Positions 41,090 to 49,736 of a DNA stretch of 64,000 bases are shown piece by piece; the first letter of the stretch is position 1, and the number at the start of each line of letters is the position of its first letter. The notes below the pieces were generated by a model. The model ran no database searches, was not told the origin of the DNA, and saw nothing but the letters and a program-made list of their open reading frames with translations. Position numbers and translations under genes: made by a program. The stretch comes from an uncultured delta proteobacterium (GTDB taxonomy: Bacteria; Myxococcota_A; Polyangia; Polyangiales; Polyangiaceae), in NCBI GenBank assembly GCA_903892415.1, contig CAITIQ010000270.1, forward strand, positions 1-64,000, read 5' to 3'.

Positions 41090-43998
41090 TCGTCCTCCAG
41101 TTCGAGGGCGATCGCCGGCCTGCGGCAGATGCCGCGGTGCTCACAATGTTTGCAGGCGCTCGGGCTCTCCGGCCGCGGTGGGACCAGGCCTTGCCAGAGC
41201 GATACGATCACGTCGGCGGCTTGGGTTTTGACGTCGATCAGTTTGTCATCCGGCCACTTCTGCTCGTCAGGCTTGCTCGGTTGCACGCTGATGGCGCCGG
41301 TGGCACCGACGCTGATGTAGCAGGCCTCGGTCTGGGAAAAGCCGTTCTCGCGCAGGACGGCGGCGTAAAGCGGCAGCTGCAGCTGGGTGACGCCGATGCG
41401 TTTGGTTTGCACCTTGCCGGTCTTGTAGTCGATCACGCGGGCCATGGTGCCGCTGGCGTTGACGTCGATGCGGTCGATCTGGCCCTCGAGCCAGACGTCG
41501 AGACCGTTGCTTGCACGCAACGCAAGCGCTGGGTAGGCCGACCCTTCGCGGGAGCTGAAGCGCTGTTCGCCCTTGTGGTAGAGCGCGTCGTGTTCGCGTT
41601 GCAGGTCGAACTCGACCACCGCGACGGCCTCTTCGCGGATGCGACGCACGCCCTCGGCGCGCAGCACACCAAACGGCTCGCGTGCCAGCTCCTGCTCGAT
41701 CACCTGGCGACAGGCGAGCAGGCGTTGCTCGGGCGAATGGGTGCCGCGGATGCGCTTGTCTTCGTCGAAGGCCACGTGCAGCGCGCGGTGCAGCAGGGTG
41801 CCGCGTTCACGTGGTCCGTGCGTATCGCTGAGCTCCTCGGCGCGGCGGACGCCCAGCGCTCGCTCGACGAAGGCGCGAAAGGGGCAGCTGATCGCGCGGT
41901 CCACCATGGTGACCGAGATCGGCCGCTCGCGTGTGGCGCCACCGAACATGCTGGGCAGGTCCACGTGCGCCGGATCGACGAGGCCGGTCTCGACGCTGGG
42001 CGCGCGCTTGCTGCGAAAGAAGGCGGCGCGGGTGCGTTCGAGCTCGATGCGGGCGCGCAGCTCTTTGGCGGGCTTTGCGCCTTGCGAGAGCGCCTGGAGC
42101 TCGGCGCCACGTTGGCTCAAGAGCCGAGCGTTCGCGTGCACGCGCGAGGCCGGCTCACGGCGCACGGTGGCGCGCTCGCGCAGGCTTTTGACGACGGGAT
42201 GCGGCGGCTCGATCGGGCGGCCGTCACTGCCGCTCTGCGGGAAGGAGAGCTGCGCCGTCTTGGCCGAGACCAGCGCCCATTCGAGCAGGGAGGCGCTCTC
42301 GCGGTTCTTCTCGAACAGGCTGGCCGGTCTGCGGCTGCTTGGGAGCTCGGCCTGGGTGGCCTCGTCGAGCAACGAGCTCTGCTCGCGCGTGGCGTAGGCC
42401 GAGCTGAGCATTTGCGGAAAAACCAAGAGCTCATGCTCGATGCCGGCGACCTCGCGCAAAGAGGCGATGCGCACGGTGCAGAGCCGCGAGGCTGCGCCGC
42501 GCGCGGTGGTGGCGAAGCCCTCGAGCTGCTCGACCAGCTCGAGCCCGAGATCGCTCAAGGGGTAGGGCTCTTCGCTGATGCCGAGCAGCTTGGCCGCCGC
42601 CAGGATCGACTCCAAGGTTTGACGCACGGCCCGCACCGCGACGGCGCCCTCGGCCATGGCGCGCAGCGGTAAACGGCGGATCGGCGTGCTGCTGGCCCCC
42701 TCGAGCGAGAGCGCGCTGAGCAGCTCGCTGGCCGATGGATCGCCGAGACGCAGACGATCGATCGTCGCGAGCAGCTCATTCACGATCGCGGCCAGGCTCG
42801 GGGCCTCGCGCAGCCGTTCGAATACGCGGAGCAGCGCCTCGAGCGCCGGCACCATCCACAGCTCGTTGACCTTCTCGTTGCGTTCGGGATCTTGCCAACT
42901 CTCGCGCAGCGTGGCGGCCAGCGCTTCGACCATCAGCTTGCCGTCGCGATCGCGGATCACCGGCAAGTTGCGCAAGCGGCTGGCCAGGGCGCGCGCGCGT
43001 TCAACCGCTTGGTTCTCGTCGGTTTCACGCACCAAGCTGCCGGGATGCAGGCCGGGCGTGGTGAGCAGCACCACCAGCTTGTCGCGGTCCAGTTGGCCGT
43101 GCGCCATCTCGATCAGATCGAGCACGAGCCTGGCTTCCGGCGAGGCGAAGACCGAAGGCCCGCCGGCCTCGGAGAAGGGGATTTGCGCCTCGAACAGCGC
43201 GGCGCGCAGCGGCTCCTCGAAGCTCTCGTCACGGCGAGGCAAGACGATGGCGATGCGCTCCGGCGCGGCCCCAGCGTCGAGCGCCTCGCGTACGCGGAAG
43301 GCCGCTTCACGCGCCTCGGCCTCGGGGCCTGCGCACTCGGTGAGCCAAACGTTGTTCGGCTCGTTCGTCTTTCGCCACTCGAGCTCGAAGGCGTTGGGTT
43401 CCTCGGCGAGCCGGCCCTCGAGCCAGTTGGCCAAGCTTGCGATCGACGTCTCACCGGGGACCGAGGGCAGCTCCAGGCTGAGGTTCTTCCCGCGCTTGCT
43501 GAGCTCCGCTTGCAGGTCGGTGGTGAAGCGCAGGAGGTCCGCGTCGAAGCTCAAAGTGGCGGTGAGCTTCAGGTCGAACGGCTGCTGCTCGACGAAGCGT
43601 TGAACCGTGTCGCGCGCGGGGAGCTGTCGCGGATCATAGAGCTCGAGCCGCGAAAGCGTTTGATCGAGCGTGCGCATCAGCGCGCCGAGCCAGCGTCCGC
43701 GCGCGGTCTCGGTGCGCTCGAGATCCTGCGCGCTGGTGCCGGCGCGACGCAGCTGCCCCAACGTTTGGTGGGCGAGCCCGATCAAGCCGCGTGCAGGCGG
43801 TCCGCTGCGTTGATCGAGCGGGTGGCTGAGCACGTAGCCGCGTACGACGAGACAAAGCAACGCGGTGGAGGCCTCGAGACGGCGCGCGGGCTCACAGGCG
43901 CGCACCTTGTCGATCCAGCGTCGCCAGGTGGTGATGTCGGACTCTGGGCTGCTCTCGAGATGTCGTTCCGACGGCACCACGGTGAGCCGACGGCTCAT
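41086..43998 (-). CDS. addB: AddB-like nuclease subunit (PD-(D/E)XK family)
   Basis: 970 residues. The N-terminal two thirds is a helicase-like scaffold without a recognisable Walker A, as in many AddB/RexB-like proteins that have lost ATPase activity. The C-terminal nuclease has the Fe-S-type layout: a first Cys in ISCPFRAFVERAL, the active-site strands VWLEGQIDRIDV and RVIDYKTGKVQTK (Asp, Asp-x-Lys), and a terminal CKHCEHRGIC cluster giving three more cysteines. The [4Fe-4S] staple is therefore expected. Partner of AddA. It overlaps the bactofilin stop by four bases (43995-43998). Confidence 0.85.
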   Translation of the reverse strand: MSRRLTVVPSERHLESSPESDITTWRRWIDKVRACEPARRLEASTALLCLVVRGYVLSHPLDQRSGPPARGLIGLAHQTLGQLRRAGTSAQDLERTETARGRWLGALMRTLDQTLSRLELYDPRQLPARDTVQRFVEQQPFDLKLTATLSFDADLLRFTTDLQAELSKRGKNLSLELPSVPGETSIASLANWLEGRLAEEPNAFELEWRKTNEPNNVWLTECAGPEAEAREAAFRVREALDAGAAPERIAIVLPRRDESFEEPLRAALFEAQIPFSEAGGPSVFASPEARLVLDLIEMAHGQLDRDKLVVLLTTPGLHPGSLVRETDENQAVERARALASRLRNLPVIRDRDGKLMVEALAATLRESWQDPERNEKVNELWMVPALEALLRVFERLREAPSLAAIVNELLATIDRLRLGDPSASELLSALSLEGASSTPIRRLPLRAMAEGAVAVRAVRQTLESILAAAKLLGISEEPYPLSDLGLELVEQLEGFATTARGAASRLCTVRIASLREVAGIEHELLVFPQMLSSAYATREQSSLLDEATQAELPSSRRPASLFEKNRESASLLEWALVSAKTAQLSFPQSGSDGRPIEPPHPVVKSLRERATVRREPASRVHANARLLSQRGAELQALSQGAKPAKELRARIELERTRAAFFRSKRAPSVETGLVDPAHVDLPSMFGGATRERPISVTMVDRAISCPFRAFVERALGVRRAEELSDTHGPRERGTLLHRALHVAFDEDKRIRGTHSPEQRLLACRQVIEQELAREPFGVLRAEGVRRIREEAVAVVEFDLQREHDALYHKGEQRFSSREGSAYPALALRASNGLDVWLEGQIDRIDVNASGTMARVIDYKTGKVQTKRIGVTQLQLPLYAAVLRENGFSQTEACYISVGATGAISVQPSKPDEQKWPDDKLIDVKTQAADVIVSLWQGLVPPRPESPSACKHCEHRGICRRPAIALELEDE

Positions 43999-44450
43999 GG
44001 AGCTTGTTCGTCCTCGGGGTGGTAATCGTTCGTCAACGAAAGATCTTCCTCGCTCGCGACTGTGGGCTGCACGGCCGGCGGCATCATCGAAGGGACCTCG
44101 AGCGGGGCCATGGTGCAGTTGCCCTCGAACACGACGCCGCGGTCGATGAAGATCGCCGGGGCGTGCAAAGAGCCGGTGACGCGCGCCGGGGCGTAAAGCT
44201 CAATCGCGTCGCGCGCGCGAACCTGCGCGTGCACTTCGCCCGCAGTCACGATGCAAGTGGCCACCTCGATGGTGCCCTCGACGTAGGCGCCCTCGCCGAT
44301 CACGAGCACGTCATCTCCGCGAATGTCGCCGCTGAAGCGGCCGTCGATGCGCACGCGGCCGAAGAAGTTGAGCTTGCCCTCGAACTCGGTGCCTCGGCCG
44401 AGCAGCGCGCTGATCTCTGTGGGTCGGGGACCGTCCGGGAGCTTGGCCAT
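43995..44450 (-). CDS. Bactofilin
   Basis: 151 residues. The core is the bactofilin beta-helix (about 12-120) with repeated six-residue turns: GRGTEFEGKLNFFGRVRIDG, RFSGDIRGDDVLVIGEGAYV, GTIEVATCIVTAGEVHAQV, RVTGSLHAPAIFIDRGVVFEG. The tails are short, with a Pro-rich acidic C-terminus. It polymerises without nucleotide and organises cell shape or protein positioning. It is the first gene of a tight operon with addB and addA (four-base overlaps throughout), an unexpected combination of a cytoskeletal scaffold with break repair. Confidence 0.9.
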   Translation of the reverse strand: MAKLPDGPRPTEISALLGRGTEFEGKLNFFGRVRIDGRFSGDIRGDDVLVIGEGAYVEGTIEVATCIVTAGEVHAQVRARDAIELYAPARVTGSLHAPAIFIDRGVVFEGNCTMAPLEVPSMMPPAVQPTVASEEDLSLTNDYHPEDEQAP

Positions 44451-44557
44451 GGCAGCTTCCTTTTCGCACGGTGGGCCCGCATTTCCTAGCGGCTGATGTG
44501 CTGGCGTGGCGCTCGACGTGTTGACGCGTCGGGGGGACCGTGGGAACTGCCTAATGG

Positions 44558-45865
44558 TTGGGAGCAGCGAAGTCGCCTATCGCTATCGTCGACGGCTCCG
44601 CGGCGCTGCGGCGAGCGTGGGCCAAGCCGCTTTTGGCGCGAGAGTTCGAGGTCGTCACGGCGGCTGATTTGGCCGCGCTCGAGGTGGCGTTGGCTGGGCG
44701 CTCGTGCGGCGTGGTGGTGTGCGATGCAAAGCTCGCAGGGCGGCACGCACGGGATCGCACGGCGCGCTGGATCTATTTGCTCGAGGAGGACGACGCAGCG
44801 CTCGCGCTCGAGGACAGCGCCTTTGCGTTTGTGCCGCGCACGGAGGTGCCGCCTGCGGGGGTCGCGGCGCTGCTTTTGAGCGCGCTGGGTGGGGCGCCGA
44901 AGGGCGAGCCCGTACGCGCCAAGGCCGTACTTCCGCCCGAGTTCGTCGCCTCGTCGACGCGCATGCGAGAGGTGATGAGCGAGCTCACGCGCGCGGCGGG
45001 GTCATCGCATCCGGCGGTGCTGCTGGGCGAACCAGGCGTGGGCAAGCGCACGCTCGCGCGGCTGTTGCTGGGGACGCGGGCGGTTACGCAGCTCTCGAGC
45101 TCAGCGTTGGTGCCAGTGAGCGAGGCCGAGCTCGAGCAGGCCTACCGTCAGGCGGAGGGCGGCGTGCTGCTGCTGGAGGGCCTGCAGCTGTTCGAGCCGG
45201 CCGCGCAGGCGCGGCTTGCGACGTTGCTCAAGCTCGCGGGGCCGCGCGCTCCGCGCGTGGTGGCGACGGCGTGTCCCGAGCTGCGCGAGTTGCGCGAGGC
45301 GGGCCGCTTCCGCGCCGAGCTGTTCTTCGCTTTTGCGCGCCACGTGATCGATGTGCCGAGCCTGCGCGAGCGCCGCGACGACATCCCGGTGATGGCGGCC
45401 GTGTTCGTCAAGCTGCTGATGGATCGGCTTGGTTTGCCGCCCAAACGGCTCAATCCCAACGTCTTGCGCGGGCTGCGCGCCGAGGCTTGGCCGGGCAATA
45501 TTCCGGAGTTGTGGGCTGCGGTGGATACCGCGGTGATGGTCGCCGGCGAGCGCGATCGCATCCTGCGTTCGGACTTTGCGGCGCTCAAACTCTCGCTCAC
45601 GCGTGAAGCGCGCACGCTGGAGGGTGCGATCCCGCCGTTTGCGGAGCTGAAGGCCGACGCGATCGGCGCGGTTTCACGGACCTATCTCGACTCGGTGCTG
45701 AGTCTCGCGCGGGGCAATCAGTCGCAGGCGGCCAAGCTGGCTGGCCTCGACCGAGCGAACTTTCGTCGACTCGAGCGCGCCGTGCCGGAGACCCTTGAAC
45801 ACCCGGAGGGGTTGGTCGAGCTGCTCGAGAGCACGCTCGCGCGGCTGCGGCAGCCCGACGAATGA
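44558..45865 (+). CDS. Degenerate NtrC-like AAA+ protein with Fis-type HTH
   Basis: 435 residues. N-terminal receiver-like domain (about 5-110): an aspartate in VVVCDAKLAG could be phosphorylated, but the acidic pair (VDGS) and conserved Lys are weak. The AAA+ domain (about 130-350) has Walker A LGEPGVGKRT, but the Walker B is LLLEGL instead of the usual FLDE, and no GAFTGA loop for sigma-54 contact is present. A Fis-type C-terminal HTH (LARGNQSQAAKLAGLDRANF) is intact. So it probably binds DNA but cannot act as a classical sigma-54 activator. Start TTG 44558 is tentative. The stop falls inside a repeated palindromic element. Confidence 0.75.
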   Translation: MGAAKSPIAIVDGSAALRRAWAKPLLAREFEVVTAADLAALEVALAGRSCGVVVCDAKLAGRHARDRTARWIYLLEEDDAALALEDSAFAFVPRTEVPPAGVAALLLSALGGAPKGEPVRAKAVLPPEFVASSTRMREVMSELTRAAGSSHPAVLLGEPGVGKRTLARLLLGTRAVTQLSSSALVPVSEAELEQAYRQAEGGVLLLEGLQLFEPAAQARLATLLKLAGPRAPRVVATACPELRELREAGRFRAELFFAFARHVIDVPSLRERRDDIPVMAAVFVKLLMDRLGLPPKRLNPNVLRGLRAEAWPGNIPELWAAVDTAVMVAGERDRILRSDFAALKLSLTREARTLEGAIPPFAELKADAIGAVSRTYLDSVLSLARGNQSQAAKLAGLDRANFRRLERAVPETLEHPEGLVELLESTLARLRQPDE

Positions 45866-45949
45866 CTCGTGATAAGTTGATGCTCCAACGGGGCCTTCGG
45901 CCGTTTTTTGAAACAGGGCCCGAGTGATTCACTGCTACTAGTGGAGGCC
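45861..45949 (+). repeat. Structured palindromic element, copy A (upstream of tolC-like gene)
   Basis: Shares AATGACTCGTG (45861-45871), GGGGCCTTCGGCC (45890-45902) and GGGCCCGAGT (45916-45925), with the same 18-base first spacer, with copy B at 61212-61314. Outer arms AATGACTCG and CGAGTGATT pair with one mismatch. Inner arms are GGCC-TTC-GGCC, GTTT/AAAC (45903-45906, 45911-45914) and CACT/AGTG (45930-45933, 45940-45943). It starts inside the stop codon region of the NtrC-like gene and ends with GGAGG, the ribosome binding site of the next gene. Confidence 0.75.
45887..45909 (+). terminator. Intrinsic terminator within the palindromic element
   Basis: AACG...GGCC-TTC-GGCC-GTT forms a G/C-rich hairpin with a two-base bulge and is followed by a run of six T residues (45904-45909). 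It starts 22 bp after the stop of the NtrC-like gene. It should separate that gene from the TolC gene unless read through. Confidence 0.65.
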
Positions 45950-45955
45950 GTGCGA

Positions 45956-47434
45956 ATGTGGACGCTCCGCCGAGGCTTAGGGCCTGTTCGATTCTCGCTG
46001 CTGGCGGCGCTGCTCGCCGCTAGTGTGCAGAGCACGGCGCTCGCGCAAGCGGAGCCGCCCTCCGAGGGCGCGTCTCCTGCAGCCGCCGCTTCGGCTGCGG
46101 AGCCCGCTGCTGGGGACGCCGCCAAAGCGCCGAAGACCTTCACCTTGGACGAGGCGCTGCTCGCCGCCGACAAGAACCACCCGCAAATTCAGGCCGCCCG
46201 CGCCCGCGTGGCGAAGGCACGCGGCCTCGAGAACGAAGCGCTCACAGCCCCGTTCAGCATCTATCGCATGACCGCCGGCGTAGGCGTTGGGCCGGAGTTG
46301 CGCGGCACTGGCAGTTACACGCCCGACAATGACGTCGTGCCCGAACGCGGCGCTGCGGCTGCTTGGCAGGTCAACCTTTCCGGCCTGATCCCGCTGTGGA
46401 CCTTCGGCAAGATCGGCAGTTTGCAGGACGCCGCCGAGGCGAACGTGCAGCTCAACGAGAAGGGCGTGGAGAAAGAACGCGACGCTGTGCGCCTGCAGGT
46501 CCGTCAGGCGTATTACGGCCTTTTGCTCGCGCGCGACGGTCTCTTGCTGCTCGAGGATATCAAGCGTCAGATCGGTAACGCCGAGGCCAGCCTCACCGAG
46601 AAGATCGCCCGCGACGAGGGTGACAAGCTCGATCTCTTCAAGCTGCAGACCTTCGTTACCGAGCTCGATGTACGGCGCGCCGAGGCCGAGAAGTTCGCCA
46701 CTGTGGCGCTGACCGGGCTGCGCTTTTACACCGGTATCGCCGACTTCGACGTGCCCGACGCCCCGCTCACTGGCCCGACGCACACGCTCTTGCCGGTCGA
46801 GGCGTATCTCGCGGCCTCGGTGGAGAATCGGCCGGAGCTTGGGCAGGCTCGGTATGGGCTGCTCGCGCGGGAGGCGCTGGTGCGCGGCAAGGAGGCAGCG
46901 TTCTACCCCGACGTTGGGCTCGGCTTGTCGCTCGGCCTCGGCGTGGCGCCCGGCATCGACGATCAGTCGAGCCCGTTCATCGTCGACCCGGGCAACTTCT
47001 TCCGTTACGGCGCTGGCATCGTGTTTCAGTGGAGCTTGGACTTCGCGCCGCAGGTAGCTCGCCTCGACCAGGCCAAGGCCGATCTCGAGGAGATGAAGGC
47101 CATCGCGCGGTTTGCGGATGAGGGCGTCGCCGCGGAGGTTCGCGTCGCCTACGCCGAGGTGGTGGATTGGACGCAGCGGCTCGAGGCGCACCGCAAGAGC
47201 GTGCAAGCGGCCAAACGCTGGCTCGTTTACGTGCAGTCCGGCTTGGACGTTGGGACGATCGAAGACAAGGAGCTGCTCGAGCCGGCGAAGGCCTACGCGT
47301 TTGGTCGGTTCGCCGTGATGAACGCGACGATGGAGCTCGACCTAGCGTTGGCCAAGCTCGCTAAAGCCTGCGGCTGGGACACCATCGCGCCCACCGGGCT
47401 ACCGCCGCGGGGCGAGCTTCAGCCCAGCCCGTAG
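45956..47434 (+). CDS. TolC-family outer membrane efflux protein
   Basis: 492 residues. A signal peptide (MWTLRRGLGPVRFSLLAALLAA, cleavage near ALA) and an Ala/Pro linker precede two tandem outer-membrane efflux protein repeats (about 55-265 and 285-480). Each has long coiled helices, for example LQVRQAYYGLLLARDGLLLLEDI and VRVAYAEVVDWTQRLEAHRKS. It forms the outer-membrane tunnel of a type I secretion or RND pump; no inner-membrane or adaptor gene is adjacent. ATG 45956 is chosen because GGAGG (45943-45947) is eight bases upstream and it begins the signal peptide. That ribosome binding site is part of the repeated palindromic element. Confidence 0.9.
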   Translation: MWTLRRGLGPVRFSLLAALLAASVQSTALAQAEPPSEGASPAAAASAAEPAAGDAAKAPKTFTLDEALLAADKNHPQIQAARARVAKARGLENEALTAPFSIYRMTAGVGVGPELRGTGSYTPDNDVVPERGAAAAWQVNLSGLIPLWTFGKIGSLQDAAEANVQLNEKGVEKERDAVRLQVRQAYYGLLLARDGLLLLEDIKRQIGNAEASLTEKIARDEGDKLDLFKLQTFVTELDVRRAEAEKFATVALTGLRFYTGIADFDVPDAPLTGPTHTLLPVEAYLAASVENRPELGQARYGLLAREALVRGKEAAFYPDVGLGLSLGLGVAPGIDDQSSPFIVDPGNFFRYGAGIVFQWSLDFAPQVARLDQAKADLEEMKAIARFADEGVAAEVRVAYAEVVDWTQRLEAHRKSVQAAKRWLVYVQSGLDVGTIEDKELLEPAKAYAFGRFAVMNATMELDLALAKLAKACGWDTIAPTGLPPRGELQPSP

Positions 47435-47436
47435 CT

Positions 47437-47481
47437 CAGCCCAAGCCCCACATCAGCCCAAGCCCCACATCAGCCCAAGCC
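47437..47481. repeat. 17-bp tandem repeat at a gene 3' end
   Basis: CAGCCCAAGCCCCACAT occurs at 47437-47453 and 47454-47470, with a third partial copy CAGCCCAAGCC at 47471-47481. It covers the 3' end of the HD-domain gene and supplies its stop codon on the minus strand. It probably arose by slippage; the repeat number can be expected to vary among strains. Confidence 0.85.
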
Positions 47482-48432
47482 ATAGCGGCCGGGATCCTGC
47501 TTGATCAGCTCCACGTAGAAATCGATGGGTTGATGACCTTGCAGGGTGCCTTCAGTGATCTCGGTCTCCAGCTTGCGCTTCAGATCTCCGATCAAGCGTG
47601 AAGGCGGGATCTTGAAGGCCAACATAATGGCGTCTCCAATACCGGTGGGCAGCGGAGGCACCACAGCGTCTTCCGCCAGCACCTTCTCCACGCGCAGCTT
47701 CAGATCCGTGATTTGGCGCAGGCCCTTCTTCTTCTTCTCGGGGCGTTTGGTGGTGATGTCCGCGCGCGACAAACACAACACGTCATCCAAGTAGTCCCCC
47801 ATCTCCTTGGCGAAGCGGCGCACGGCGCTGTCTGTCCAGGAGGCCTCGTATTGGCTGGCGCGTAGGTGATGCAGGATCAAAAAGCGGATCTCCTCACTCA
47901 GCTTCGCCTCCGAGGCGAACAGCGGCAGCCGGCGATTCATCTTGTCGAACATGCGCGCGCCGACCTCAGCATGGCCGAAGAAGTGCACCTCGCCATCCGG
48001 CGAGATCGACCGGGTTTTGACCTTGCCGATGTCATGCAATAGCGCAGCCCAGCGGATCTCCAGGCGTGGCACCGATTGACGCACCACCTGCTTGGTGTGC
48101 TTCCACACGTCCTTGTGACGCCATTCCCCGTCACCGAAGCCCACCATGGCCTCCACCTCCGGGAGCAGCGTCGCGAGGGCACCACAGGCCAAAAGCGCGT
48201 CAAGCCCGGCCTCTGCGTCCGACGACATAACGATGGTGTCCAGATGGCTGCGCAGATCCCGCGAGAACCTGGAACCGGCCGCACGGAAGTCCGAGGGCGA
48301 GGCTTTGACGATAGCGGGGGGCAGGGGACCTCCGGCGAGCGAGATTTCCCGCGCCCACTCGAGAGCCTCCATGGCCTTGGCGGCGCTACCTTCGGTGTCT
48401 GTCAGCTGCACCCAACACTCCTCTGCGAGCAC
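47470..48432 (-). CDS. HD-domain protein related to CCA-adding enzyme C-terminal region
   Basis: 320 residues, cytoplasmic. An HD phosphohydrolase domain (about 95-200) has the metal ligands in WRHKDVWKHTKQV, LLHDIGKV and ILHHLRAS. The overall layout resembles the C-terminal half of HD-containing tRNA nucleotidyltransferases (preceding FSRDLRSHLDTI region, later KRPEKKKKGL segment), but the N-terminal nucleotidyltransferase domain with its GGxVRD motif is absent. It could be a stand-alone 2',3'-cyclic phosphodiesterase/phosphatase. GTG start 48432. The stop lies in a 17-bp tandem repeat. Single gene. Confidence 0.75.
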   Translation of the reverse strand: MLAEECWVQLTDTEGSAAKAMEALEWAREISLAGGPLPPAIVKASPSDFRAAGSRFSRDLRSHLDTIVMSSDAEAGLDALLACGALATLLPEVEAMVGFGDGEWRHKDVWKHTKQVVRQSVPRLEIRWAALLHDIGKVKTRSISPDGEVHFFGHAEVGARMFDKMNRRLPLFASEAKLSEEIRFLILHHLRASQYEASWTDSAVRRFAKEMGDYLDDVLCLSRADITTKRPEKKKKGLRQITDLKLRVEKVLAEDAVVPPLPTGIGDAIMLAFKIPPSRLIGDLKRKLETEITEGTLQGHQPIDFYVELIKQDPGRYGLG

Positions 48433-48550
48433 CTACGTCCGAGGACGCGCTGCTCTGACGGCCCGCCCATCAAGCGGCGGAACTTCATCGCCTCGCGTCC
48501 TTAGTCAAAGCGCGCGCCGAATACCAGCGAAGCCGACGCGCCCCTTGGCG

Positions 48551-49423
48551 CTAGCCGCGAGCGCGGAGCACCCGGTGCATGTGGGCCCGCTCCCAGGCGA
48601 GCGCCCGCTCATAGTCGCGAAACAACGCCTCTCGCTCCATGAAGTGCGGAGGATGCAAGATTCTCCGGCCTCCACGCTGCTCCACCGCCGGGATCACGTG
48701 GTGCAACATCTCGTGGTAGACGACGTAGGAAACGAAGTAGCGAGGAACCCACAGCCGATCCAACGTGGGGTGGATGCGGATCAGCCGCTCCACCGCAGAG
48801 TAACTCCCGAGCTTGATGCTCCGCCGCCCGGTGCCCTCGCTGTTGCGACGCGAGCCGAGCCGCCCCCAGGTGATGAGCGCGTCTACTGTGCCGCCAAAGT
48901 ACTTGTCATTGAGCGCGCTGAAGATCGACAGGATGTCGTGGTGGGCGCCTTGGGTGGTAATGGGCAATAGGAACGGCCGAGCCGCGCGGATGCGGTGGCT
49001 GTTGCGCTCGATGTAGCGGCCCACCACGCAAGAGGCTTCTCTGTCCCCTTTTGCTATGTAGCAAACCAGCGCGAGCTGCACGGCCTTGGGCGCGTCCAAG
49101 AACATGTGATGAAGCCGCGCTCGCACAATGCCGTCACGCTCGGCGAAGGCGATCATGCTCCGGCAGTTGTCATTGATGGATAAGAAGACGGGCTTGCCGG
49201 CGGCAACCGTCAGCTTGCGCTCGAGCAGCTGACGAGCGCCCTCGTGAACGAAGATTTGTGGATGGCCCGCTGGGAACGGAATCTCCACGTGGACCTGCCG
49301 CGGATCCGGCACACGCACGGCTGCGGGGGCGACGCGTGGGGCGAGGGGCCTGACCGGAAGGCGCGCCCTCGAGTCTCGCCCCACGGGACGCTGAGCGAAC
49401 GGAAAGACGATCAGACCCGGCAT
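48551..49423 (-). CDS. SprT-like zinc metalloprotease domain protein
   Basis: 290 residues. An N-terminal Pro/Arg-rich region (about 1-55) leads to a globular domain with the zinc-protease motif HEMLHH (HExxH) in SYVVYHEMLHHVIPAVEQRG near residue 240, followed by HPPHFMEREALFRDYERAL, in which His and Glu could be the third ligand. The upstream part ITWGRLGSRRNSEGTGRRSI, then SIKLGSYSAVERLIRIHPTLD, matches the SprT-like family (YxxxxxIRIHxxLD). SprT/Spartan relatives cleave DNA-protein crosslinks, but bacterial members are mostly uncharacterised. ATG 49423 with GAGG upstream. recA lies just upstream on the same strand. Confidence 0.8.
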   Translation of the reverse strand: MPGLIVFPFAQRPVGRDSRARLPVRPLAPRVAPAAVRVPDPRQVHVEIPFPAGHPQIFVHEGARQLLERKLTVAAGKPVFLSINDNCRSMIAFAERDGIVRARLHHMFLDAPKAVQLALVCYIAKGDREASCVVGRYIERNSHRIRAARPFLLPITTQGAHHDILSIFSALNDKYFGGTVDALITWGRLGSRRNSEGTGRRSIKLGSYSAVERLIRIHPTLDRLWVPRYFVSYVVYHEMLHHVIPAVEQRGGRRILHPPHFMEREALFRDYERALAWERAHMHRVLRARG

Positions 49424-49736
49424 TGAAACCTCGCAAGCAGCCTTGGGGAGCCCGCACCCACTCGGAATGAGTAAGTCCTCTAAGTGAAATCTGCCGGACC
49501 CCCTATGTCAAGCAACCGGCTGAGCTACTCGGAATACCACCCATTCCTTTGCTCCTCTGCCACTGCTTGGGCACAAGTGTTCAGTGCGTTTCCCGCGCAA
49601 ATTAGATATTCAAGTTGGCTCTGCCCCGGGCACAATCGCATAGGGGCGCACCCGTATCGTCATCAGACGATGCAGGTGCACCATGGACCCATCCCCCCCG
49701 GGCGGCAGCTCAAAGCACTCTTGTCGCGAGACGGCT
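49424..49736. other. 313-bp intergenic region between recA and the SprT-like gene
   Basis: No gene is supported. It contains a 9-bp direct repeat ACTCGGAAT (49470-49478 and 49527-49535) and, on the minus strand, a D-arm-like stretch GTAGCTCAGCCGGTT (about 49513-49527). I found no matching T arm, so no tRNA is called. On the minus strand it is the recA 3' region and the leader of the SprT-like gene. No clear terminator is seen. Confidence 0.5.

Noticed and set aside
41137..42672. 511-codon plus-strand open frame inside addB
   Set aside because: Antisense shadow; the minus-strand product has the nuclease and Fe-S motifs.
49440..49540. tRNA-like segment on the minus strand (GTAGCTCAGCCGGTT, D-arm-like)
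   Set aside because: No TTCRA-type T loop and no pairing acceptor strands were found in either order, so a tRNA is not supported.
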